A stretch of DNA of 6,637 nucleotides from Trebonia sp. Lineage in GTDB: Bacteria; Actinomycetota; Actinomycetes; Streptosporangiales; Streptosporangiaceae. A program made the translations under genes and the position numbers. The stretch covers positions 1 to 6,637 of the forward strand of contig JASHPP010000252.1 of NCBI GenBank assembly GCA_030038035.1, in the 5' to 3' direction. Under the pieces are notes generated by a model. The model ran no database searches. It saw only the letters and a list, made by a program, of their open reading frames with translations, and had not been told where the DNA came from. Below are positions 1-5,890 of this stretch, in pieces; within the stretch, counting starts at the first letter, position 1, and each line of letters starts with the position of its first letter.

Positions 1-861
1 ACCCTTCCCGTGCAGGAAGACGGACGTCCGCCGCTGCACGGGCTGCGGGTCGTGGTGGACTGCGCGCACGGCGCCGCGTACAGCATCGGGCCGCGCGCGC
101 TGCGCCGCGCCGGCGCGGAGGTCACCGCCATCGGCGCCGCGCCGGACGGGCTGAACATCAACGCAGGCTGCGGCTCCACCCACCTGGAAGCGCTGGCCGC
201 CGCGGTTGTCGAGCACGGCGCCGACGCCGGGCTGGCCTTCGACGGCGACGCCGACCGGTGTCTCGCGGTGGACGCGGACGGCACCGTGCTGGACGGCGAC
301 CAGATCCTCGCGATCCTCGCCTCGCACATGAAGGCGACCGGGCAGCTTGCCGGCGGCGCCGTGGTGGTGACCGTGATGTCAAACCTCGGCTTCCACGAAG
401 CGATGCGCGAGGCGGGCATCACGGTGGTCCAGACTCCAGTCGGCGACAAGTACGTGTACGCGGCCATGCGGGACGGTGGCTACGTGCTCGGCGGAGAGCA
501 GTCAGGGCACATCATCCAGCTGGGCCTGGCCACCACAGGCGACGGCGTGCTGACCGGCCTGCACCTGCTCGCCGCCGTGAACCGCAGCGGGGTCCCGGTG
601 TCCGCCGCGGCGAAGACGATGACACGCTACCCGCAGGTCCTGGTCAACGTGCGCGGCGACAAGCAGCGCGCCATGGCGGACCCGGCGCTGGACACGGCGG
701 TCAGGACCGCGCAGGGCCTGCTCGGCGACACCGGGCGGATCTTGCTGCGGCCGAGCGGCACCGAGCCGGCCATCCGCGTCATGGTCGAGGCACGGGAAGC
801 CGCACTGGCCGAAGACCTCGCCGGCCAGCTCGCTGAGGCGGTTCGCCTGGCGATGCGATGA
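1..861 (+). CDS. glmM: Phosphoglucosamine mutase GlmM, 3' part (5' end outside window)
   Basis: GlmM converts glucosamine-6-phosphate to glucosamine-1-phosphate, the step before UDP-GlcNAc in peptidoglycan synthesis; it acts in the cytosol. The reading frame is open from the first base, and the 286 visible residues are the C-terminal two thirds of a family usually near 450 aa. The N-terminal domain with the phosphorylated catalytic serine is therefore off the window. Visible landmarks, numbered in the fragment: DCAHGAA (20-26); [10 protein letters not shown] (52-61); the metal-binding loop AFDGDADRC with Asp81, Asp83 and Asp85; the sugar-binding GGEQSGH (164-170); and the C-terminal phosphate-binding loop RPSGTEP (250-256). 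GGEQSGH and the GlmM-type DGDADRC loop fit GlmM better than generic phosphomannomutases. A GTG at position 10 is in frame but lies inside the conserved protein and is not the start. The stop overlaps the acpS start by 4 nt, so the two are probably cotranscribed and translationally coupled. Confidence 0.96.
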   Translation, partial: TLPVQEDGRPPLHGLRVVVDCAHGAAYSIGPRALRRAGAEVTAIGAAPDGLNINAGCGSTHLEALAAAVVEHGADAGLAFDGDADRCLAVDADGTVLDGDQILAILASHMKATGQLAGGAVVVTVMSNLGFHEAMREAGITVVQTPVGDKYVYAAMRDGGYVLGGEQSGHIIQLGLATTGDGVLTGLHLLAAVNRSGVPVSAAAKTMTRYPQVLVNVRGDKQRAMADPALDTAVRTAQGLLGDTGRILLRPSGTEPAIRVMVEAREAALAEDLAGQLAEAVRLAMR

Positions 862-1232
862 TTGTCGGTGTCGGCATCGACGTCGTCGAGATCGCCCGTT
901 TCGGGCAGGCGCTCGGCCGCACGCAAGGGCTTGCCAGCCGGCTGTTCACCGACAGTGAACGCGGCCTGCCCGTCCGGTCGCTGGCCGCTCGTTTCGCCGC
1001 CAAGGAGGCGCTGGCCAAGGCCCTCGGCGGTCCGCCCGGGCTGATCTGGCGCGATGCCGAGGTCGTCACCGACCCGCTTGGCCGGCCGGACCTGAACGTC
1101 AACGGCACCGTGGCCGCCGCCGCCGCACGGCTCGGTGTCAGGCGCTGGCACGTGTCGCTCAGTCACGACGGGAACGTCGCCACCGCCGTCGTCATCGCCG
1201 AAGGCGATGCCGCGGGCCTGGGGTGGGTGTAG
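858..1232 (+). CDS. acpS: Holo-[acyl-carrier-protein] synthase AcpS
   Basis: AcpS moves the 4'-phosphopantetheine arm of coenzyme A onto the serine of acyl carrier protein, making it competent for fatty acid synthesis. The 124-aa product has the normal AcpS length and layout. The N-terminal [12 protein letters not shown] carries the Mg-binding Asp8. The central [13 protein letters not shown] carries the second metal ligand, Glu50. The C-terminal [19 protein letters not shown] (residues 98-115) holds the SLSHD core of the last strands. The ATG at 858 overlaps the glmM stop as ATGA and begins directly with the conserved first strand, so the start is well fixed. No separate promoter or Shine-Dalgarno is evident, which suggests translational coupling to glmM. 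The segment between TDSER and the KEA motif is somewhat short, but no key residue is missing. Confidence 0.95.
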   Translation: MIVGVGIDVVEIARFGQALGRTQGLASRLFTDSERGLPVRSLAARFAAKEALAKALGGPPGLIWRDAEVVTDPLGRPDLNVNGTVAAAAARLGVRRWHVSLSHDGNVATAVVIAEGDAAGLGWV

Positions 1233-1254
1233 GACTGCGCCGGGCCGCACCGGG

Positions 1255-1260
1255 CAGACT
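1255..1260 (+). promoter_or_regulatory. Possible -10 element of a leaderless nnr promoter
   Basis: CAGACT lies 7 nt before the GTG chosen as the nnr start. It differs from the actinobacterial TAnnnT pattern only at its first base. No Shine-Dalgarno sequence precedes that GTG, so a leaderless transcript beginning at or next to the start codon is possible. There is no recognisable -35 box. The evidence is weak and rests partly on analogy with alr and tsaB in this window. Confidence 0.25.
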
Positions 1261-1267
1261 ATGCAAC

Positions 1268-2887
1268 GTGCGTGACGCTTATCAGGTAGCCAAGGTGCGG
1301 GCGGCAGAAGCCGCCCTGATCGCGTTGGTCCCGGATGGAACGCTGATGCAGCGGGCGGCGGCGGGGCTGGCGTCGGTGTGCGCGAGCCTGCTGCGCGCGA
1401 GCCCCGGCGGCGTCTACGGATCGCGGGTCGTCGTGCTCGCTGGCACAGGGGACAACGGCGGGGACGCGCTGTACGCGGCGGCGCTGCTCGCCCGGCGCGG
1501 CGCCGCGGTGATCGCCATCCAGGCCGGGCCGCGCATTCACGCAGGCGGCGCCGCCCGGCTTGGCGCCGCCGGCGGGCGGTTCGCCAGCGTCGTGCCCGTG
1601 CGGGGGCCAGACGATACCCGTCCCGACGTGAGCGGCCGCTACGACCCGGGCCACGACGCACGGCACGCCATCGGGCACGCCGACCTGATCATCGACGGAA
1701 TGCTCGGCATCGGCGGCAAGGGCGGGCTGCGCGACCCGTACGCCACCCTGGCGCAGCTCGCGGTCAATTCGACCGCGACGACGGTCGCCGTCGATCTGCC
1801 AAGCGGCATCGACGCGGACACCGGGGCGGTCGACGGGCCCGCCGTCCGGGCCGACGTGACAGTGACGTTCGGGGTGGTCAAACCCGGCCTGCTGATCGAT
1901 CCGGGGGCACGCCACGCCGGGGTCGTGGAGCTTGTCGACATCGGGCTGCGGCCGCACCTGCTCGAGGCACCCGACGTGTCGGCGCCGCAGCGCGGCGACA
2001 TCAGCGCGCTGGTCCCGCGGCCGGGCCCGGAGTCGGACAAGTACCGCCGCGGGGTCCTCGGCCTGCTGGCCGGCAGCAGCCGGTTCACCGGAGCCGCCCT
2101 GCTCGCGGCCGGGGCCGCGGTCCACGGCGGGGCAGGCATGGTCCGGCTCGTCACGGCGCCCGCCGCGGCGGCGGCCGTCCGCCACGTCTGGCCCGAGGTG
2201 GTGATCACCGAGCTCGGGACAGACGGCGGGGACCGTTCGGGAGAAGAAAGAGATCTTCCCGGTACGGGCGGGCAGCCGTGGTCCCCCGGCGACGTGGGGC
2301 GGGTGCAAGCGTGGGTCGCCGGCCCGGGCATGGGCGTGACGCAGGACGCCGCGCAGCGGCTGGCGGCCGTGCTCGGCACTGGCCTGCCTGTGCTCGTGGA
2401 CGCGGACGGGCTGTCGCTGCTCGCCAAGCGGCGCGACCTGCTGCCGCGTCCGGCGCCGACGCTCCTTACCCCGCACGCGGGCGAACTCGGACGGCTGCTC
2501 GGCGCGGAACCGGACGATGTCGAGGAACGGCGGCTGGAGCATGCCCGCCGGGCCGCGACCATGTTCGGCGCGTGCGTGCTGCTCAAGGGGTCCACCACCG
2601 TGATAGCGCCGCCGGACGGAACGGACCCCGTGCTGGTCAACACCACGGGAACATCGTGGCTGGCCACCGCCGGCACCGGCGACGTCCTCTCCGGGCTGGC
2701 CGGCGCGCTCCTGGCGCAGGGGCTGCTGCCGCCGCAGGCTGCCGCGACCGCGGCGTACCTGCACGGGCTCGCCGCCCGGCTCGCGGCCGCGGACGCCTCC
2801 GGGGTCACGCACGGGCGCGCGGGTGCGGCGCCGATCGGCGCGTCTGACGTGCTCAGGGCGCTGCCGATGGCTTTCCGCGCGGTGTGA
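1268..2887 (+). CDS. nnr: Bifunctional NAD(P)H-hydrate epimerase / ADP-dependent NAD(P)H-hydrate dehydratase
   Basis: This 539-aa fusion repairs hydrated NADH and NADPH. The epimerase domain interconverts the R and S hydrates and the C-terminal dehydratase restores NAD(P)H from the S form using ADP. Epimerase (YjeF-N) landmarks: VRAAEAAL (10-17), LAGTGDNGGDALYAA (57-71), IIDGMLGIGGKG (141-152), AVDLPSGIDADTG (174-186) and FGVVKPG (201-207). Dehydratase (carbohydrate-kinase-like) landmarks: DKYRRGVLGLLAGSSRFTGA (257-276), AGPGMG (351-356), VDADGL (377-382), LTPHAGELGRLLG (400-412), LLKGSTTVIA (438-447) and the catalytic TAGTGDVLSG (467-476, Asp472). I chose GTG 1268 over the in-frame GTG at 1223 because family members begin with a residue pattern like MRxAYxVAxVRAAE, and the 15 extra residues look unrelated and would overlap acpS. 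Residues about 316-345 form a low-complexity spacer. The stop is 23 nt before the preferred alr start. Confidence 0.94.
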   Translation: MRDAYQVAKVRAAEAALIALVPDGTLMQRAAAGLASVCASLLRASPGGVYGSRVVVLAGTGDNGGDALYAAALLARRGAAVIAIQAGPRIHAGGAARLGAAGGRFASVVPVRGPDDTRPDVSGRYDPGHDARHAIGHADLIIDGMLGIGGKGGLRDPYATLAQLAVNSTATTVAVDLPSGIDADTGAVDGPAVRADVTVTFGVVKPGLLIDPGARHAGVVELVDIGLRPHLLEAPDVSAPQRGDISALVPRPGPESDKYRRGVLGLLAGSSRFTGAALLAAGAAVHGGAGMVRLVTAPAAAAAVRHVWPEVVITELGTDGGDRSGEERDLPGTGGQPWSPGDVGRVQAWVAGPGMGVTQDAAQRLAAVLGTGLPVLVDADGLSLLAKRRDLLPRPAPTLLTPHAGELGRLLGAEPDDVEERRLEHARRAATMFGACVLLKGSTTVIAPPDGTDPVLVNTTGTSWLATAGTGDVLSGLAGALLAQGLLPPQAAATAAYLHGLAARLAAADASGVTHGRAGAAPIGASDVLRALPMAFRAV

Positions 2888-2896
2888 CGCTGGCTC

Positions 2897-2902
2897 TACG
2901 AT
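2897..2902 (+). promoter_or_regulatory. Candidate -10 element of a leaderless alr promoter
   Basis: TACGAT matches the TAnnnT consensus and is followed by exactly 8 nt (tggtggtc) and then the ATG at 2911. A transcript starting at that A would be leaderless, a common arrangement in actinobacteria. There is no purine-rich Shine-Dalgarno before the ATG and no clear -35 hexamer. The tsaB start shows the same spacing and the same final GGTC. This is an inference from sequence; no transcription start is known. Confidence 0.45.
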
Positions 2903-2910
2903 TGGTGGTC

Positions 2911-4023
2911 ATGGATAGCCACGCGCAGGCCTGCGTAGACCTCGGCACGATCGCCGGCAACGTGGCGGCGCTGGTCAGGCACGTGGCGCCCGCCGCGGTC
3001 ATGGCGGTCGTGAAGGCGGGCGGATACGGGCACGGTGCCGTCCCCGCGGCCCGCGCGGCGGTCCGCGGCGGTGCGGGCTGGCTGGGCGTGGCGCACGTGG
3101 CCGAGGCGCTTGAGCTGCGCGCGGCGGGAATCGGCACCCCGCTGCTGTGCCTGATGGCGATCGGTACCCACGCGCATCGCGAGGCGATTGCGGCGGGCGT
3201 GGACCTCACCGCGGGCTCGGTGGACATGGTGCGCCGGCTGGCGGCCGCCGCCGCGGAGGCCGGGCGGCCCGCGCGGGTCCACCTCAAGGCCGACACCGGG
3301 CTGAGCCGGGGCGGGGCGACGGCCGCCGACTGGCCGTCCGTCGTGGCGGCGGCGCTGGACGCTCAGGCGGCCGGCCGGGTGAGCGTGGTGGGGCTCTGGT
3401 CGCACTTCGCGTCCGCCGACGAGCCGGGCAACCCGTCCGTGGCGAGGCAGCTTGCCGCGTTCGGGGAGGCGGTGGCGGTCGCGGAGAAGGCGGGGGCCAC
3501 CCCTGAGGTCAGGCACATCGCGAACACAGCGGGCGCCCTGCTCGTGCCGGAGGCGCACCTTGACCTGGTGCGGATCGGCGGCGGGATTTACGGCCTGTCG
3601 ACGCTGCCCGGTGGCCCGCCGTCGTGGCTGCGGCCAGCGATGACGCTGCGGGCGCGGCTGGCCATGGTGAAGCGGGTGCCTGCCGGGACTGGCGTCTCCT
3701 ATGGGCACCGCTATGTGACCTCCAGCGAGACCACGCTCGGCCTGCTGCCTGTCGGGTACGCCGACGGGGTGCCGCGGGCGGCCGCGGGACGGCCGCTGCT
3801 GTTCGCGCGCGGGCGCCGGTGGCCGATCGCCGGGACGGTCTGCATGGACCAGCTGGTCATCGACTTCGGCGACGCGCCGGTGGCCGCAGGGGAGGAGGTC
3901 GTGCTGTTCGGGCCGGGTGATGGCGGGGAGCCGACCGCGCAGGAGTGGGGCGACACGCTGGGCACCATCTCCTACGAGATCGTCACCGGCATCGGCGCTC
4001 GCGTGCCAAGGTCGTACGCGTGA
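2911..4023 (+). CDS. alr: Alanine racemase (PLP-dependent)
   Basis: Alr interconverts L- and D-alanine and supplies D-alanine for the peptidoglycan stem peptide. The protein is 370 aa, normal for the family, with an N-terminal TIM barrel and a C-terminal beta domain. The PLP-binding lysine is Lys35 in AVVKAGGYGHG. Other landmarks are HLKADTGLSRGG (124-135, Lys126 at the usually carbamylated position), WSHFASAD (163-170), HIANTAGAL (202-210), VRIGGGIYGL (220-229, Arg221 facing the PLP ring nitrogen), the second catalytic base Tyr264 in GVSYGHRY, GYADGVPR (282-289), GTVCMDQLVID (308-318) and TISYEIVTGIGARVPRSY (352-369). ATG 2911 is preferred because the residues after it align with the usual Alr start. 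A GTG at 2884 overlaps the nnr stop as GTGA and would add nine residues; it cannot be excluded. The residue after Lys-Ala is Gly where Asp or Asn is usual. The stop overlaps the tsaE start. Confidence 0.96.
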   Translation: MDSHAQACVDLGTIAGNVAALVRHVAPAAVMAVVKAGGYGHGAVPAARAAVRGGAGWLGVAHVAEALELRAAGIGTPLLCLMAIGTHAHREAIAAGVDLTAGSVDMVRRLAAAAAEAGRPARVHLKADTGLSRGGATAADWPSVVAAALDAQAAGRVSVVGLWSHFASADEPGNPSVARQLAAFGEAVAVAEKAGATPEVRHIANTAGALLVPEAHLDLVRIGGGIYGLSTLPGGPPSWLRPAMTLRARLAMVKRVPAGTGVSYGHRYVTSSETTLGLLPVGYADGVPRAAAGRPLLFARGRRWPIAGTVCMDQLVIDFGDAPVAAGEEVVLFGPGDGGEPTAQEWGDTLGTISYEIVTGIGARVPRSYA

Positions 4024-4574
4024 ACGAGGAACTGACCGTCGCGACCGCGGCGGACATGCGCGCGCTCGGGCGGCGGCTCGCCGCGGTGCTCCGGGCCGGA
4101 GACGTGGTGCTCATGAGCGGCCCGCTTGGCGCGGGCAAGACGACGCTGACGCAGGGCATCGGGCAGGGCCTCGGGGTACGCGGGCCGGTGACCTCACCCA
4201 CTTTCGTCATCGCGCGGGTGCACCCGCCGCGGACGGCCGCCCGGGAACTCGCCGCGGACGGCCTGCCGGCGGGCCGGGCGCCGGCTGGCGGGCCGGCCCT
4301 TGTGCATGCCGATGCCTACCGGCTGGGCAGCGCCGCCGAACTGGACGACCTGGACCTGGACACCGACACCGGCAGCTCGGTGACCGTCGTGGAATGGGGA
4401 GAAGGACTGGCCGAGGGGCTGGCCGAGGACCGCCTGGAGATCGCCATCGCCCTCGGCCCTGGCGACGCCCGCCTGCCCGATGGCGATTCGCCCCGTACGG
4501 TAAGGATTTCCGGCATCGGCAAGCGCTGGCGGGACATCCGGTTGCCACCCGCCGATCTCGCCGATCGTCTATAG
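4020..4574 (+). CDS. tsaE: tRNA t6A biosynthesis ATPase TsaE
   Basis: TsaE is the small P-loop ATPase that works with TsaB and TsaD to transfer threonylcarbamoyl to A37 of ANN-reading tRNAs. From the GTG at 4020 the product is 184 aa. It carries the Walker A motif GPLGAGKTT (34-42), the family motif SPTFVIARVH (59-68), the HADAYRL segment (97-103, usual form HxDxYRL) and VEWGEG (124-129). GTG 4020 overlaps the alr stop as GTGA, and the residues after it match the family start; an in-frame GTG at 3945 lies deep in alr and would add an arginine/histidine-rich stretch typical of out-of-frame translation. A weak AAGG sits 8 nt upstream, so coupling to alr is likely. Residues about 69-92 are an Ala/Gly/Pro-rich insertion between two conserved blocks, making the protein longer than the usual roughly 150-160 aa. 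The TAG stop falls inside a -10-like TATAGT. Confidence 0.93.
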   Translation: MNEELTVATAADMRALGRRLAAVLRAGDVVLMSGPLGAGKTTLTQGIGQGLGVRGPVTSPTFVIARVHPPRTAARELAADGLPAGRAPAGGPALVHADAYRLGSAAELDDLDLDTDTGSSVTVVEWGEGLAEGLAEDRLEIAIALGPGDARLPDGDSPRTVRISGIGKRWRDIRLPPADLADRL

Positions 4575-4622
4575 TTCGGCCTGTACAGTTCCGGTTTGCC
4601 CGTTGTACCACGCCTGTAGGTC
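4570..4622 (+). promoter_or_regulatory. Likely promoter/control region of the membrane-protein gene
   Basis: The gap after tsaE holds several -10-like hexamers: TATAGT (4570-4575, including the tsaE stop), TACAGT (4584-4589) and TAGGTC (4617-4622). The last has a possible -35, TTGCCC (4596-4601), at a short 15-nt spacing; a TTGCCA at 4542-4547 is too far (22 nt) from TATAGT. The stretch also contains a perfect 8-bp palindrome, CTGTACAG (4581-4588), and two copies of GCCTGTA (4579-4585 and 4612-4618) 33 bp apart, about three helical turns. It is visibly poorer in G+C than its surroundings. I infer that transcription of the downstream gene can start here, but I cannot choose the start point. 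Confidence 0.4.
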
Positions 4623-4649
4623 AGGACCCCGCACCGCCAACCCCCCACC

Positions 4650-4654
4650 GGAGG
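4650..4654 (+). promoter_or_regulatory. Shine-Dalgarno GGAGG fixing the GTG 4661 start
   Basis: GGAGG lies 6 nt before GTG 4661, a good spacing, and is the clearest ribosome-binding site in the window. It decides the start of the membrane-protein gene in a frame that otherwise stays open back into alr. The nearer ATG at 4656 is only 1 nt from the motif and reads Met-Pro-stop, so it is not a real start. Confidence 0.75.
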
Positions 4655-4660
4655 CATGCC

Positions 4661-5848
4661 GTGACTCATCATGAGTCATTCCCCGGTCGGCCGCGTGGCC
4701 GCCGGGCACGTCCCGACAACGACGTGCCCGAGTGGGCGGGGTACGACGCTGTGCCGCAGGACAAGCCTGAGTTCCCCGACCTGTCAGCGACCCGCGGCCG
4801 CGAGGCCCCCGCGCGGGACGGCCGGGTCCACGGCGAGGCGCGGCTGCCCGAGGGCGCGGGCTATCCGCCGAACGTTCCCGGCTACCCGCCGCAGGGAAGC
4901 GGTCAGGCCAGCCAGGGGCAGCCCCCGTGGGAGGACCAGCCCTGGCGCGCACCGCGGCAGCCCGCCGAGCCGCAGCCGCGGCCGTCGCTCCGGCCGCAGC
5001 CGTCGCTCCGGCCGCGACCGCGGCCGCGGCAGGGGCCGGGGCACGAGGGGACAGACTGGACGGGTGCCGCCAGCCAGGACCCGATGGAGGCCTTCTCAGA
5101 AAGATGGCGCCGTCGTGGCGGCGAGTCCCGTGAGGAGAGGCGCGCGGACCGCCGCAGGCGGCGCCGGCTGCTGATCGCGGCCGGGGCCGGCGCGGCGGTC
5201 GTGATCGCCGTGGCGGTGTACTTCCTCATCGGTGGCAAGAGCACGCCCGCCAACCCTGACCTCGGGTCGCTGATCACGACGTTCCTGCCCGGGGAGATCC
5301 GGCAGGTGCCGGACGCCTGCACGTCGGTGCCGGGCGCGACGCTCAGCGAGTTCCTGCCCGGTCAGCCCAAGACGGCGGCCCCGCCGCTGAACACCGGCGC
5401 CGACAGCCAGTGCACGTGGACCCTAGACAAGGCGCCGCTGTACCGGGTGCTCGAGGTGAACATCCAGGCGTACTCTCCGAATGCGCTGGTCAGCTACGGG
5501 GACGGCAGCGCCACCTTCGCCGCCATAAACGCGTACGCGCAGGACGAGACGGCGAAGCAGAGCCCTGCACCGCGCAGCGGGCAGCCGCCGTCCGCGGTGA
5601 CCGACCTGTCCGGCATGCCGGGCGGCAGTGACACGGTGGCTTTCGAGGCGGCGCAGGTGTTCAGGGTGAACGGCGCGATCACCGATATGGCGACCGTGGT
5701 GGTCCGGTATCGCAACGTCATCGTCACCGTGGTGCTGAACGGCCTGGACCACGCGAATGTGGGCAAGTACGGGCCTGTTTCGCAGGCCGCGCTCAATTCG
5801 GCCGCGCAGACGATCGCGCGGGAAGTGACCGGGGAGATCGTCCGCTGA
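4661..5848 (+). CDS. Single-pass membrane protein, Pro/Arg-rich inside, DUF3558-like outer domain
   Basis: I do not recognise a named gene. The 395-aa product has three parts. Residues 1-148 are hydrophilic and rich in Pro, Gly, Arg and Gln, with repeated YPP and RPSLRP/RPQPSL segments, and are probably disordered. Residues 149-169 are strongly basic (a run of six Arg at 164-169) and directly precede one hydrophobic helix at about 170-191 (LLIAAGAGAAVVIAVAVYFLIG), which predicts N-inside, C-outside topology. Residues 192-395 form an outer domain with only two cysteines, Cys220 (VPDACTSVPG) and Cys251 (SQCTWTL). This Cys ... CxW spacing, followed by an alternating hydrophobic strand, resembles actinobacterial DUF3558-type secreted proteins; a disulfide is likely. 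The start is GTG 4661, set by its Shine-Dalgarno. The gene lies between tsaE and tsaB, which are often adjacent, with an 86-bp gap before it and 42 bp after. It may be an envelope or cell-wall accessory protein, but its function is unknown. The gene call is firm and the family assignment tentative. Confidence 0.85.
   Translation: MTHHESFPGRPRGRRARPDNDVPEWAGYDAVPQDKPEFPDLSATRGREAPARDGRVHGEARLPEGAGYPPNVPGYPPQGSGQASQGQPPWEDQPWRAPRQPAEPQPRPSLRPQPSLRPRPRPRQGPGHEGTDWTGAASQDPMEAFSERWRRRGGESREERRADRRRRRRLLIAAGAGAAVVIAVAVYFLIGGKSTPANPDLGSLITTFLPGEIRQVPDACTSVPGATLSEFLPGQPKTAAPPLNTGADSQCTWTLDKAPLYRVLEVNIQAYSPNALVSYGDGSATFAAINAYAQDETAKQSPAPRSGQPPSAVTDLSGMPGGSDTVAFEAAQVFRVNGAITDMATVVVRYRNVIVTVVLNGLDHANVGKYGPVSQAALNSAAQTIAREVTGEIVR
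4662..4678 (+). repeat. Perfect 17-bp palindrome over the start codon (possible operator or hairpin)
   Basis: TGACTCATCATGAGTCA has two perfect 8-bp arms (TGACTCAT and ATGAGTCA) around a single central C. It begins at the second base of the GTG start codon of the membrane-protein gene. As DNA it looks like a dimeric-regulator site placed to block transcription or initiation. As RNA it could form a 6-bp stem with a 5-nt loop that pairs part of the start codon. It also encodes residues 1-6 (MTHHES), which makes a codon run unusually poor in G+C for this genome. Its presence is certain; its role is inferred. Confidence 0.55.
4981..5015 (+). repeat. In-frame tandem repeat, 18-bp period
   Basis: A 17-nt unit, GCCGTCGCTCCGGCCGC, occurs at 4981-4997 and again at 4999-5015. 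It encodes repeated Pro-Ser-Leu-Arg-Pro in the disordered cytoplasmic part of the membrane protein (residues about 107-118) and runs on into an Arg-Pro alternation. The 18-nt period keeps the frame, so copy number could change by slippage without breaking the gene. Confidence 0.7.
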
Positions 5849-5873
5849 CGCGGCGCTGAGGGGACGCAGCGTC
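5847..5873 (+). terminator. Weak hairpin after the membrane-protein gene, possible terminator
   Basis: GACGC (5847-5851) can pair with GCGTC (5869-5873), extended past one G-A mismatch by GC/GC (5853-5854 with 5866-5867), leaving an 11-nt loop. A competing stem pairs CGCTG (5854-5858) with CAGCG (5867-5871). A short T-rich stretch, CTCTTTTAG, follows at 5879-5887. The stem is short and the T-run is broken and overlaps the candidate tsaB -10, so it may only attenuate, or may have no role. Confidence 0.25.
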
Positions 5874-5876
5874 GGC

Positions 5877-5882
5877 TACTCT
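5877..5882 (+). promoter_or_regulatory. Candidate -10 element of a leaderless tsaB promoter
   Basis: TACTCT fits TAnnnT and is followed by exactly 8 nt (tttaggtc) and then the GTG start at 5891. Both the spacing and the GGTC before the start codon match the alr arrangement. No Shine-Dalgarno precedes the GTG, which favours leaderless initiation. No good -35 box is visible. It would give tsaB and the genes after it transcription independent of the inserted membrane-protein gene. Confidence 0.45.
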
Positions 5883-5890
5883 TTTAGGTC

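Noticed and set aside
1223..1267. Earlier GTG start for nnr
   Set aside because: It would add 15 residues with no resemblance to the family N-terminus and overlap acpS by 10 nt. GTG 1268 leads straight into the conserved beginning.
1259..2812. Long open frames on the minus strand opposite nnr (up to about 517 codons)
   Set aside because: They mirror the nnr gene, whose conserved motifs fix the real frame. In DNA with G/C at nearly every third position, stop codons are rare in the opposite frames, and these translations are Arg/Pro/Gly-rich with no domain.
3917..4660. Upstream extension of the membrane-protein frame back into alr
   Set aside because: The frame stays open for about 250 codons, but that part overlaps alr and tsaE and reads as an Arg/Gly-rich shadow. 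The GGAGG at 4650-4654 places the real start at GTG 4661.
4656..4664. Mini-ORF ATG-CCG-TGA overlapping the membrane-protein start
   Set aside because: Its ATG is only 1 nt from the Shine-Dalgarno, and a two-codon frame there is likely chance.
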